From: Candidatus Rokubacteria bacterium 13_1_40CM_69_27
GTDB taxonomy: Bacteria; Methylomirabilota; Methylomirabilia; Rokubacteriales; CSP1-6
Reading direction: 5' to 3'
Assembly: GCA_001917535.1 (NCBI GenBank)
Contig: MNEF01000124.1
Location: 24,326-88,325 of the forward strand
Length of the DNA stretch: 64,000 nucleotides
The position numbers and the translations under genes were made by a program. Every line of letters begins with the position of its first letter. Position 1 is the first letter of the stretch. The notes beneath the pieces were generated by a model. The model searched no databases. It was given only the letters and a program-made list of their open reading frames with translations, and was not told where the DNA came from. Positions 17,359 through 25,743 of the stretch are shown piece after piece.

Positions 17359-18440
17359 ACGCGCTCGAACGCCTTCCGCCACTCACCGTGGCCGGTGGAG
17401 AGCTCCAGCCGCACGCTGATCACGTAGAGGGGCCGCTTCGGCAACGGCAATCGCCGGAGCCGCACCCAGTCCTTTTCGGTGGTGACGAGCCCCTCGGCGC
17501 GGAGAGCCACCACCCGCGCGTCGAGGGCCCGGAGATCCTCCGGCGAGTACCAGTGGTGGTCGGGGAACGTCGCCATCTCGACGACGCCGACCTCCAGACC
17601 CATGAGCGTCAGCTCAAAGGCCTCGGGCGAGGCGATCCCGGCGAAGCCGAGCAGGCGGGCGCCGGCGAGCTCGGACAACGCGCGCATCCGCATCCGGTCG
17701 GCCTCCCAGCACTCGACGGGGGCGTAGTGGGCCGCAAGCACGGGCACGCCGGGGGCGTGCAGCGCCGTCGCCGCTTCGATCTCGGCCAGATCGCTGGCAC
17801 CGCGGGCGCCGGTGGCGACGATCAGGTCCGCCTTGGCCAGCGCCGACAGCGGCTCGCGCAGCGGTCCGCCCGGGAGCAGCTGGCCGTTGCCCCAGGGACT
17901 CCGGGCGCGGGCCATGACGATCTCCAGGTCTTTCCTCAAAGTCCGATGCTGGAAGCCGTCGTCGAGGACGACTGCCGTGACGGCGAAGCGCTCGATGGCC
18001 AGGCGCGCGGCGTCGTGACGGTTCCCGCCCACCACCACCGGCACTCCGGGCAGCCGGCGCGCCAGCAGAAACGGCTCATCGCCTGCATCCTCGGGGTCGA
18101 GCCTGATCGAGCTGGTGTCGGCGACAATCTGCACACCGCTGCTCTGCCGCCGGTAGCCGCGGCTCACGACCGCGGGCCGATGGCCGAGGTCGGCCAGCGT
18201 CTGGACCGCCCGCTCCACGGCGGGCGTCTTGCCCGTCCCTCCAACCGTCAGATTGCCCACCGAGACGACGGCGCACGGTAGCGCGCGCGAGCTCAGGACG
18301 CCGCGCGCATACAGCCACTCGCGCGCGCCCAGAAACCCGCGGTACCCGCCGGCGAGCGCACCCAGCAGGAGCGTGGGGCCGGGGCCGAAGCCGCGCTCCC
18401 AGCCGCGCGTGAACCGGCCGCTGCCGTCCGCTCGCTTCAC
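17343..18440 (-). CDS. lpxK: Tetraacyldisaccharide 4'-kinase
   Basis: Inner-membrane-associated kinase that phosphorylates the 4' position of the lipid A disaccharide. The 365-residue protein has the P-loop VVSVGNLTVGGTGKTPAVE and the DDGFQHRTLRKDLEIVMA motif with its catalytic-region aspartates. A likely membrane-binding N-terminal helix ([18 protein letters not shown]) precedes the P-loop. It lies directly downstream of waaA with a four-base overlap, a common lipid A gene order. Confidence 0.94.
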   Translation of the reverse strand: MKRADGSGRFTRGWERGFGPGPTLLLGALAGGYRGFLGAREWLYARGVLSSRALPCAVVSVGNLTVGGTGKTPAVERAVQTLADLGHRPAVVSRGYRRQSSGVQIVADTSSIRLDPEDAGDEPFLLARRLPGVPVVVGGNRHDAARLAIERFAVTAVVLDDGFQHRTLRKDLEIVMARARSPWGNGQLLPGGPLREPLSALAKADLIVATGARGASDLAEIEAATALHAPGVPVLAAHYAPVECWEADRMRMRALSELAGARLLGFAGIASPEAFELTLMGLEVGVVEMATFPDHHWYSPEDLRALDARVVALRAEGLVTTEKDWVRLRRLPLPKRPLYVISVRLELSTGHGEWRKAFERVCPRP

Positions 18441-19717
18441 GTCGCGTCTCCGGGCCGCAGGAAACGCGCGACCAGTTCCAGGGTGGCCCGGACGGCGCCG
18501 TGGCGCGAGGCGACTGCCTCGGCGGCGGCGGCGCCCAGCGTCTCGCGCAGCCGAGCGTCGGCGAGGAGCCGCTTGAGCTGGGCGGTCAGCTCGGCGCCGT
18601 CGCGCACCACGATCCCGCCCCCGCTCTCGACGAGGACCCCGGCCGCCTCGCGGAAGTTGCTCGTGTGCGGTCCGAAGAGTACGGGCTTTCCCCGGAGGGC
18701 GGGCTCGAGCATGTTGTGGCCCCCGACCTCGACCAGGCTACCGCCCATGAAGACCACGTCGGCAAGGGCGTAGAGCGGGGCCAACTCGCCCACCGTGTCG
18801 AGCACGATGACCGCCTCGCGGGTGCGTTGGCGCGGCAGCTCGCTCCGGCGCACCGCCGGCCAGCCCCGGGCGCTCAGCAGGCTCAGGACCTCGGGCACGC
18901 GCTCGGGATGGCGGGGCGCCAGGACCAGCACCAGGCCCCGACACTCGTCGCGCACGGCGCGGTGCGCTTCCAGGATAACCTCCTCTTCGCCCCGGTGGGT
19001 GCTCCCGGCGATCCAGACGCGCTGCCCGCTCCCGAGGCCGAGGAGCCGGTGCCATAGCTCCACCGACCCGGCCGCGTCCGGCCGCGGCTCGGTCTTGATG
19101 TTGCCGGTGACGAAGACGCGCTCCCGGCGCGCCCCCAGCGTGATCATGCGCCGGGCGTCCTCCTCCGACTGCATGGCGAAGACGCGCACATCGTCGAGCA
19201 TCGGGCGCAGGAACCGGCCGGCCAGCCGGTAGCTGCGGAAGGAGCGGTCCGAGAGCCGCCCGTTGGCGATCATGACGGGAATGCCGCGCCGGGCGACGAT
19301 ACGGAGCGTGTTGGGCCACAGCTCCGTCTCCATGCAGACGAGGAACGCCGGCTCGATCGCCGCGACCACGCGCCGCACTGCCCCCGGGAAATCGAGCGGA
19401 AAGAAGCGGTGCGTGGCCAGGCCGGCCAAGCGCTCCCGCACGACGCGCGCTCCCGTCTCCGTCACCGTGGTCATGACCACCGGAAGCTCCGGATACATCC
19501 GCCGCAGCCCATCGACGAGCGGCTCGGCCGCGATCGTCTCACCGACGGAGACCGCGTGCACCCAGGCCGAGGGGCCGCCGGTGGGGGGCGGGCCGTCGAA
19601 GCCCAGCCGGGCGCGGAGGTTCAGCGGCACGCCCCGCGCGAGCCGGCGATAGAGCGCCGTCGGCAGATACCCCGCAGTCAGCAGGGCGAAGGCGGCGGTG
19701 TAGAGCGGGTAGATCAT
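18437..19717 (-). CDS. waaA: 3-deoxy-D-manno-octulosonic acid (Kdo) transferase
   Basis: Transfers Kdo from CMP-Kdo to lipid IVA at the inner membrane. The 426-residue GT30 protein has an N-terminal membrane anchor (MIYPLYTAAFALLTAGYLP), LNLRARLGFDGPPPTGGPSAWVHAVSVGE (the family motif with the catalytic glutamate in HAVSVGE), PAFLVCMETELWPN, WIAGSTHRGEEEVIL and FMGGSLVEVGGHNMLEPAL. It is coupled by overlap to the DUF374 acyltransferase upstream and lpxK downstream. Mono- versus bifunctional Kdo transfer cannot be decided here. Confidence 0.94.
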   Translation of the reverse strand: MIYPLYTAAFALLTAGYLPTALYRRLARGVPLNLRARLGFDGPPPTGGPSAWVHAVSVGETIAAEPLVDGLRRMYPELPVVMTTVTETGARVVRERLAGLATHRFFPLDFPGAVRRVVAAIEPAFLVCMETELWPNTLRIVARRGIPVMIANGRLSDRSFRSYRLAGRFLRPMLDDVRVFAMQSEEDARRMITLGARRERVFVTGNIKTEPRPDAAGSVELWHRLLGLGSGQRVWIAGSTHRGEEEVILEAHRAVRDECRGLVLVLAPRHPERVPEVLSLLSARGWPAVRRSELPRQRTREAVIVLDTVGELAPLYALADVVFMGGSLVEVGGHNMLEPALRGKPVLFGPHTSNFREAAGVLVESGGGIVVRDGAELTAQLKRLLADARLRETLGAAAAEAVASRHGAVRATLELVARFLRPGDAT

Positions 19718-20370
19718 GCCGACACGCGCCGATCAGCCGCCGCCGTCACGTCGTTGAGCGCCTGCTCCAGCTCCTTGCCCGCGCGATCGCGATCGGCGTC
19801 GCTGGAGAGCGCGATGGGCTCGCCGAAGACGACAGCGCAGCGCGCGAAGGGCAGCGGGACGAGGAACTCGTCCCAGGTGGCGAGACGGCGGGCCGGCCGC
19901 GCCGCGAAGGCCATCGGCACCACGGGCGCCCCCGTGAGCGAGGCCAGCGCGACGATCCCGGCCTGTAGCTGCTGACGCGGGCCGCGGGGGCCGTCGGGAA
20001 CGACCACTACGTCCTCGCCCGCCCGCACCACGGCGACGAGTCGACGGAGAGCGCCGGCGCCGCCGCGGGACGACGAGCCTCGTACGACGTCGAGGCCGAA
20101 GCGTCGCACGTACCGCGCGCCGAACTCGCCGTCGCGGGACCGGCTGGCCAGGACCGCGACCCGCCGCGCACCCTGCCGGCGGCGGAGCCAGGCGTTCACC
20201 CAGGGCATCATGAGGATGCGCCCGTGCCAGACGGCGTAGATCAGCGGGCGCCGCGCCGTCCAGAGAGGGACCAGCGGCTCGGTCCCGGCCACAGCGATGC
20301 GCGTGGTGGCGGCCAGGAGACGGACCATCGTCGCCGCCCCCGCTGCCAGCATCGCCGGCCCCACGCTCAC
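19714..20370 (-). CDS. DUF374 / lysophospholipid-acyltransferase-like protein
   Basis: 218 residues of the DUF374 family, distantly related to LpxL/PlsC acyltransferases. The HGR motif lies in IYAVWHGRILMMPWVNAWL and the family motif VVVPDGPRGPRQQLQAGIVAL follows, then TGAPVVPMAFAARPARRL. An N-terminal hydrophobic segment (MLAAGAATMVRLLAATTRIA) suggests membrane association. Its position between lpxB and waaA suggests an acyl-transfer step on a lipid A precursor, but no substrate is established for the family. It may stand in for LpxL/LpxM, neither of which is in this window. Confidence 0.85.
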   Translation of the reverse strand: MSVGPAMLAAGAATMVRLLAATTRIAVAGTEPLVPLWTARRPLIYAVWHGRILMMPWVNAWLRRRQGARRVAVLASRSRDGEFGARYVRRFGLDVVRGSSSRGGAGALRRLVAVVRAGEDVVVVPDGPRGPRQQLQAGIVALASLTGAPVVPMAFAARPARRLATWDEFLVPLPFARCAVVFGEPIALSSDADRDRAGKELEQALNDVTAAADRRVSA

Positions 20371-21530
20371 GCCCGGGCTCCCGCCACCGCGAGCACCAGG
20401 CGGGCGGCGCGCTCGCCGACGCCCGGGCGGCCGAGCCGGTCGCTGAGTTCACCGAACGCCTGACGCTGGGCCTCCAGGGCCCCCGGCGTGTCCAGCAGGG
20501 CCAGCGCTTCTCGGGCGACGCGGTCGGCCGTGGCATCCCGCCGCTGGTACAGCTCGGGCACGACGGCGCGCCCGAGCACGATGTTGGCCAGGCTGATCCA
20601 CGGAACCCGTACCACGAGACGGCCGATCAGCTCGCTCAAGAGGGACACGCGATAGCATACGACCATCGGTGTGCCCAGCAGCGCCGCCTCGAGGGTCGCC
20701 GTGCCCGACGTGACGAGCAGCAGGTCAGCCGCGCGCATCACGGCATAGGTCCGGTCGGCGACCACCTCGATCGGCGGGCGCGCGTCCAGATGTTCCTCCA
20801 CGGCGCGCCGGTCGACCGTAGGGGCCAGGCCCAGCACGAAGCGCGCCCGGGAGTGGACGGCGGCGATCCGCGCCGCCGCGTCCCGCATCAGCGGGGTCAT
20901 GCGCTCGATCTCCTGGCGGCGACTGCCCGGCAACAGGCCGATGAGCAGGGTGTCCTCCTCCACACCCAGCTCGCGGCGGGCGGCGCTCCGCTCCGGCGCC
21001 GCCGCCAGCGCATCCAGCACCGGGTGGCCCACGAACTCCGCGGCCACTCCCGCGCTTCGATAGAGCGCGCGCTCGAAGGGAAAGACGGCGAGCACGAGCG
21101 CCACGTGTCGTCGAATGGTCTTCACCCGTCCCGGCCGCCAGGCCCAGATCTGCGGCGGAATGAAGTACACGACGGGGACGCCGGCCGCGCGCGCGGTGGC
21201 CGCCAGGCGCAGGTTCATCCCCGGGTAGTCGATCAGGACCAGCACGGCCGGCCGCTCGCTGAGGATCGCCGAGCCCAGGCGGCGGTAGGTCCGGCGCAGG
21301 GCGGGCAGACGACGAACGACTTCGCTGATGCCCACGATCGCCGTGTCGCCGATGTCAGCCAGAAGCTGCATGCCGGCCGTCGCCATTCGGCTGCCCCCCA
21401 TCCCGAAGAGGTGCGCCCCGGGCGCCTGCGTCTTCAGCGCGCGGCAGAGGGCGGCGCCGTGCAGATCCCCCGACGCCTCCCCGGCCACGAGCATGATTCG
21501 CAGCTCCGGCGGCCACTCAACTCGCGTCAT
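20367..21530 (-). CDS. lpxB: Lipid-A-disaccharide synthase
   Basis: GT19 enzyme condensing UDP-diacylglucosamine with lipid X. The ATG at 21530 (MTRVEWPPELRIMLVAGEAS) gives 387 residues, close to the usual length. Motifs: LVAGEASGDLHGAALCRAL, GAHLFGMGGSRMATAGMQLL, VLIDYPGMNLRLA, YFIPPQIWAWRPGRVKTI, LLPGSRRQEIERMTPLM and VTSGTATLEAALLGTPMVVCYR. It overlaps lpxI by 14 bases and DUF374 by four. Confidence 0.95.
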   Translation of the reverse strand: MTRVEWPPELRIMLVAGEASGDLHGAALCRALKTQAPGAHLFGMGGSRMATAGMQLLADIGDTAIVGISEVVRRLPALRRTYRRLGSAILSERPAVLVLIDYPGMNLRLAATARAAGVPVVYFIPPQIWAWRPGRVKTIRRHVALVLAVFPFERALYRSAGVAAEFVGHPVLDALAAAPERSAARRELGVEEDTLLIGLLPGSRRQEIERMTPLMRDAAARIAAVHSRARFVLGLAPTVDRRAVEEHLDARPPIEVVADRTYAVMRAADLLLVTSGTATLEAALLGTPMVVCYRVSLLSELIGRLVVRVPWISLANIVLGRAVVPELYQRRDATADRVAREALALLDTPGALEAQRQAFGELSDRLGRPGVGERAARLVLAVAGARA

Positions 21531-22326
21531 CCACGCCCACGAGCGCCAGGCCGGCCGCATCGGCAGCACGGGCCGTGGCCTCCCTGTCGAGAAGGAGCAC
21601 GCGGCCCGCCTCGACGGCGAGCACCGCGGCCCGACCGGCCGCCGCCGCGGCGACGGTCTCCTCGCCGATCACCGGCGTATCGAACCGGTAATCGTGGTCA
21701 CGCGCCACCGCCTTGACGATCACGGCGCCGGGCCCGCCGAGGGCGGCGCCGCGGCGGACCGCCTCGGTGGTGCCCTCGGCCGCCTCGACGGCGGTGATGG
21801 CGCCACAGCGCAGCACGACCGTTTGCCCGATCCGGGCGTCGGCCATCATCCGCGCCAGCCCCAGCCCGCGGCGAATCTCTTCCCACTCCTCGCCGGTCGG
21901 CGGCCGGCGCGACCAGCAGCCGGCGGTGGCGAGCAGGTCGGCGAGGAACGTCCGCTGGTCGAGCACCGCCACCCCCACCGACGCGAAGGTCGAGATGACG
22001 ATCTCGATGAGCTTCACGTCGATGCGCGACCCCGCCCGCGCGGCCATCTGGCGGGCGACGGCGTCCTCGGCCTCCGCCCGGAGCACGTCGCGCATCGCGA
22101 ACTTGCCGCACAGCACCACGGCCGACACGCGCTCTTCCTGGAAGGCTTCGAGGATGGGGCCGGCATCGGTAAATCGGCTGGGGATGGTACGGTCGGCGTG
22201 CGCGCTCATGTCGGGGGCGCCGGGGAACGTGAAGGCCACCAGGCGCCATCCCTGACGGCGCGCCCGGCCCGCGATGAGCGCCGGCAGGACGCCGGCGCCG
22301 CACATCAGGCCGAGACCGCGCTCCAC
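21517..22326 (-). CDS. lpxI: UDP-2,3-diacylglucosamine pyrophosphatase, LpxI type
   Basis: Hydrolyses UDP-2,3-diacylglucosamine to lipid X, replacing LpxH. The GTG at 22326 is chosen because it retains the first beta strand (VERGLGLMCGAGVLP); an ATG at 22305 would remove it. The result is 269 residues. Seen: FTFPGAPDMSAHADRTIPSR, VVLCGKFAMRDVLRAEAEDA, the C-terminal domain's LARMMADARIGQTVVLRCGA with AITAVEAAEGTTEAVRR, and RVLLLDREATARAADAAGLA. It overlaps the Gfo/Idh gene by 22 bases. Confidence 0.9.
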   Translation of the reverse strand: MERGLGLMCGAGVLPALIAGRARRQGWRLVAFTFPGAPDMSAHADRTIPSRFTDAGPILEAFQEERVSAVVLCGKFAMRDVLRAEAEDAVARQMAARAGSRIDVKLIEIVISTFASVGVAVLDQRTFLADLLATAGCWSRRPPTGEEWEEIRRGLGLARMMADARIGQTVVLRCGAITAVEAAEGTTEAVRRGAALGGPGAVIVKAVARDHDYRFDTPVIGEETVAAAAAGRAAVLAVEAGRVLLLDREATARAADAAGLALVGVDDAS

Positions 22327-23330
22327 GGCCAGTCCGGAGGAAAGACGGTCTCGCAGCGGCCGTCGCGGATCATGCGCTCGATCTCGAGCGCCATCGCCAG
22401 CGAGCGAAGGTCCTCGGCCTCGGCCAGTTCGACCGGCTGGCCGGCCCGCATCCGCTGTACGGTCCGGATCAGGTTCAGGATCTCGAGCTTGAGGGGGTTG
22501 TCCTTGTGCACGAACAGATGCTCGACGAAGGAGGCCTGCCGGTAACGGATCGCCTCGCGGTTCGGGGTGGCTTCCTGGGCCGCGCGCCGATGGATCTGGA
22601 TATCCTGCACGAGGTAGTCGAGCACGATGTAGGCGTCGGGCTGCGTGATGGCCAGCGTGCGGATCTTCTCCTCGGTGGCCCGGCTGGCGGTGATGGTGGC
22701 GATCGTGCCCCCCTCGAACCAGAGCTGCACGTTGGCGACGTCGGTGACGTCCGAGTGCACGGCGGCGCCGAACGCCGTCAGCCGCAGCGGACGGCCCGGC
22801 ACCAGGGCCAGCACGATGTCGAGGTCGTGGATCATGAGATCCATCACCACGGTGTCCTTCTGGACGCGCGGAACGAACGGCCCCAGGCGTCGCGATTCGA
22901 CCAGGATGGGCTGCTCGACGATCTTCCGCAGCTCCTGGACGGCGCCGTTGAACCGCTCCACGTGGCCGACCTGGAGGGCAGCCCCCGCGCCGCGCGCGAT
23001 GGCGAACAGCTCGCGGGCCTCCTCGAGCGTGGGCGTCATCGGCTTCTCGACGAGCACGCCGATGCCGGCCTCTAGCAGATCCCGGGCGACGTGGAAATGC
23101 TGCTCGGTGGGCACCGAGACGCTGACGACGTCGACCCGGCCGACGAGGTCCCGGTGATCGGTGAAGGCCAGCGTGTCGTAATGCCGGGCGACGTCGGCCG
23201 CCCGGTCGCCGTCGATGTCGGCAACTCCCACCAGGTCGACGTCCCACAGCTCCGCGTACACCCGGGCGTGGTACTGGCCCATGTGCCCGACGCCGACCAC
23301 GCCGGCCCGAATACGCCCCGATCCGGCCAT
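22305..23330 (-). CDS. Gfo/Idh/MocA-family NAD(P)-dependent sugar oxidoreductase in the lipid A operon
   Basis: 341 residues with a Rossmann N terminus (AGVVGVGHMGQYHARVYAEL), the EKP motif in VLVEKPMTPTLEEAREL, QVGHVERFNG, and a central DLMIHDLDIVLALV segment corresponding to the catalytic-region aspartate/histidine of the family. It lies between lpxA and lpxI with one-base and 22-base overlaps, so it is almost certainly co-translated with the lipid A pathway. GnnA, a UDP-GlcNAc 3-dehydrogenase giving 3-amino lipid A precursors, belongs to this family and is found next to lpxA in some bacteria. No GnnB aminotransferase is in this window, so the role stays uncertain. Confidence 0.85.
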   Translation of the reverse strand: MAGSGRIRAGVVGVGHMGQYHARVYAELWDVDLVGVADIDGDRAADVARHYDTLAFTDHRDLVGRVDVVSVSVPTEQHFHVARDLLEAGIGVLVEKPMTPTLEEARELFAIARGAGAALQVGHVERFNGAVQELRKIVEQPILVESRRLGPFVPRVQKDTVVMDLMIHDLDIVLALVPGRPLRLTAFGAAVHSDVTDVANVQLWFEGGTIATITASRATEEKIRTLAITQPDAYIVLDYLVQDIQIHRRAAQEATPNREAIRYRQASFVEHLFVHKDNPLKLEILNLIRTVQRMRAGQPVELAEAEDLRSLAMALEIERMIRDGRCETVFPPDWPWSAVSA

Positions 23331-24187
23331 CAGATCACCCTCTCACGCTCGGCGTCCTCGGTGGCGTCCCCGCTGGAAGCCGAGTCGCGCCAGCCGTCGG
23401 GCGGAGGACAGATCCCCCGCCGCGACGACGCCACGAACTGGATCAGCTGCTCCACGAGTGGATTGGCGGGCAGCTCGGCGCGAATGCGCTCGAGCGCCTT
23501 GCCGGGGCTGAGGCCGCCCCGGTAGAGCAAGCGGTGCGCCTCCTGCAGGGCGCGCCGGTCCGGCGCGGCAATGCCGGCCCGACGGAGACCGATGACGTTC
23601 ACACCGCGCACCGTCGCCGGCGTGCCGTCGGCGAGCATGAAGGGCGGCAGGTCGGCGGCGATCTTGCCGCATCCGCCCATGTACGCGTAGGCGCCCACCC
23701 GTACGAAGGGGACGATGCCCGTGTAGCCACCGATCGTCGCGTGGTCGCCGATCTGGCAGTGGCCGGTGATGCCGGCGTAGTTGATGATGATGACGCCGTT
23801 GCCCACGCGGCAGTCGTGGGCGATGTGGCTGAGCGCCATGATGAGGCAGCGGGCACCGATCTCCGTCCAGCCCTCCGGCTGCGTCGCCCGGTGAATAGTG
23901 ACGTACTCCCGGATGACCGTCTCCGCGCCGATCTTCACCCCCGACGGCGTTCCCGGCTTGAACTTCAAGTCTTGAGGCTCGCCGCCGATCACGGCACCGT
24001 GGCCCACCTTGACCCGCGGCTCCAGGACCACGCGCCCCTCGAGCACCACGTGGTGCCCGATCTCGACGCCGGCGCCGAGGGTCACCTCCGGCCCGATGAT
24101 CGAAAACGCCCCGACGCGCACGCCGGGGCCGAGCGTAGCCTTCGGATCCACGAGCGCCCTCGGATGGATGATCTCAGGCGTCGTCAT
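23330..24187 (-). CDS. lpxA: Acyl-[ACP]-UDP-N-acetylglucosamine O-acyltransferase, variant active site
   Basis: First enzyme of lipid A synthesis; a left-handed beta helix of hexapeptide repeats. The 285-residue protein shows repeats from [14 protein letters not shown] onward, [17 protein letters not shown], and the catalytic histidine in LSHIAHDC (His121 and His124). His143 corresponds to another conserved active-site histidine. The usual HQF motif that follows is replaced by GIVPFVRVG, so the residue aligned with E. coli His160 is a valine (Val159). A C-terminal tail of about 25 residues ([18 protein letters not shown]) is extra. It overlaps lpxD by four bases and the Gfo/Idh gene by one. 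Confidence 0.93.
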   Translation of the reverse strand: MTTPEIIHPRALVDPKATLGPGVRVGAFSIIGPEVTLGAGVEIGHHVVLEGRVVLEPRVKVGHGAVIGGEPQDLKFKPGTPSGVKIGAETVIREYVTIHRATQPEGWTEIGARCLIMALSHIAHDCRVGNGVIIINYAGITGHCQIGDHATIGGYTGIVPFVRVGAYAYMGGCGKIAADLPPFMLADGTPATVRGVNVIGLRRAGIAAPDRRALQEAHRLLYRGGLSPGKALERIRAELPANPLVEQLIQFVASSRRGICPPPDGWRDSASSGDATEDAERERVI

Positions 24188-25170
24188 CGGCCTCTCCAGT
24201 GGCGGGGCCGCCCAGGCGAGCCTCGATCCGGGCCAGGCGGCGGCCGGATCGGCGTTCCGAGGACTTTCTCGCCGGCGGCGATGTCCGCGTGCACTCCCGA
24301 CTGGGCCCCCACCATCACGCCGTCGCCGATGGTGACGTGATCGGCCACACCCACTTGGCCGGCCAGCGTCACTCTCCGTCCCAGGCGGCTGGATCCGGAG
24401 ATCCCGACCTGGGCGACCAGGAGCGAGTGCTCGCCGATCTCGACGTTATGGCCGACCTGCACCAGATTGTCGATCTTCGTGCCCTGGCCGACCACGGTCT
24501 CGCCGAGCGTCGCCCGGTCGATCGTCGTGTTGGCGCCAATCTCCACGTCGTCTTCGATCCGGACCCCTCCCACCTGGGGGATCTTCCGGTGGCGGGCGCC
24601 GTCGAAGGCGTACCCGAATCCGTCGGCGCCGATCACCGCGCCCGGATGCACGACCACGCGCCGGCCCACCCGCACCCCCTCCCGGACGACGACGTGCGGA
24701 TAGAGGACCGAGGCCTCGCCGATCTCGGCCCCGGCGCCGACGTACACCAGCGGATGCAGCCGCACGCCGGGGCCGATCAGGGCACCCGACTCCACGACCG
24801 TCAGCGCCCCCACCGACGCGGTCGGTGCCACCTGGGCGTCGACGGCGACGATCGCGGACGGATGGACGCCGGGCACGACGGCGGCGGGCGGATGGAAGAG
24901 CGCGAGGAGGTCCACCAGGGCCAGCCGCGGGAACTGACAGTGGAGCGTGGGCGCCGGCAGGCCGGTGACTTCGGCGGGGGCGATGAAGGCGCCCGCCCGC
25001 GAGGCGCGGGCCGCCTGGCCGAAGCGCGGATCGGTCAGGAACGAGATGTGCGTCGGACCGGCGGACTCCAGCGGCGCCACCCCGGTGACGACGCGGGAGG
25101 GATCTCCCTCGAGCGTGGCTCCCAGCGCCGCCGCGATCTGGCCCAGTGTGAGGCCGACCCCTTCTCCCAT
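24184..25170 (-). CDS. lpxD: UDP-3-O-acylglucosamine N-acyltransferase
   Basis: Adds the N-linked acyl chain in the third step of lipid A synthesis. 328 residues: an N-terminal uridine-binding domain ([30 protein letters not shown]), then hexapeptide repeats with the catalytic histidine in [20 protein letters not shown] and [20 protein letters not shown]. After VLGTPIR the last 20 residues are a Pro/Arg/Gly-rich tail instead of the usual C-terminal helix; the +1 frame reads [18 protein letters not shown], which looks more like that helix. The fabZ gene usually found between lpxD and lpxA is absent. Confidence 0.93.
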   Translation of the reverse strand: MGEGVGLTLGQIAAALGATLEGDPSRVVTGVAPLESAGPTHISFLTDPRFGQAARASRAGAFIAPAEVTGLPAPTLHCQFPRLALVDLLALFHPPAAVVPGVHPSAIVAVDAQVAPTASVGALTVVESGALIGPGVRLHPLVYVGAGAEIGEASVLYPHVVVREGVRVGRRVVVHPGAVIGADGFGYAFDGARHRKIPQVGGVRIEDDVEIGANTTIDRATLGETVVGQGTKIDNLVQVGHNVEIGEHSLLVAQVGISGSSRLGRRVTLAGQVGVADHVTIGDGVMVGAQSGVHADIAAGEKVLGTPIRPPPGPDRGSPGRPRHWRGR

Positions 25171-25176
25171 CGCGGG

Positions 25177-25734
25177 CTACTTCTTCCCTTTCGTCGCCGA
25201 CTCCTGGTCGTAGGCGCGGATGATCTCCTCGGTGAGGTCGGCCTCGGGGGCGCTGTAGAGTATGCCGCCGCCCCGGCGCTCCACGATCAGGTAGTATCCC
25301 TTCTCCTTGCCGATGCGCTCGATGACACCGGAGAGATCCTGCAGGACTCGGGAGGCGAGCTGTTGCTCCTTCCGCGCCAACTCGCGCTGGAAGTCGTCGG
25401 CCAGCCGGGTGGCATCGCGCCGCTTGCGCTCGAGCGTCTCCTCCTTCTCGCGGCGAGCGTCGCCGGTCAGCAGCGCGCTCTTCTTCTCCAACTCGTCGCG
25501 GAGCTTGTCGATCTCCAGGCGCTTGGCGTCCATCTCCTTCTGCATACCCGCCTTGTCCTTCTCGAGCTGCTCCCGCGCCGCCACGCCGGCCGCCGAGCGG
25601 GCGAGCACGCGCGAGACGTCGATGTACACGATCTTCGGCGAGGACACCGGCTGCGCCGGAGTCTGCGCCCATCCCAGGGCCCCGAAGATGAGAGCGCTCG
25701 CGACGAAGGCGGCCGCGGCCCCTGCTCCCTTCAT
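25177..25734 (-). CDS. skp: OmpH/Skp-family periplasmic chaperone
   Basis: Holdase that escorts outer membrane proteins to BamA. The 185-residue protein has a signal peptide (hydrophobic AAAAFVASALIFGALG followed by a WAQ-type cleavage site), a short beta region with KIVYIDVSRVLARSAAG, a long charged coiled coil (EKDKAGMQKEMDAKRLEIDK and following) and the closing strands GYYLIVERRGGGILYSAPEA. It sits between bamA and lpxD, the common bamA-ompH-lpxD order, nine bases below bamA. Confidence 0.92.
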   Translation of the reverse strand: MKGAGAAAAFVASALIFGALGWAQTPAQPVSSPKIVYIDVSRVLARSAAGVAAREQLEKDKAGMQKEMDAKRLEIDKLRDELEKKSALLTGDARREKEETLERKRRDATRLADDFQRELARKEQQLASRVLQDLSGVIERIGKEKGYYLIVERRGGGILYSAPEADLTEEIIRAYDQESATKGKK

Positions 25735-25743
25735 ACCACCCTC

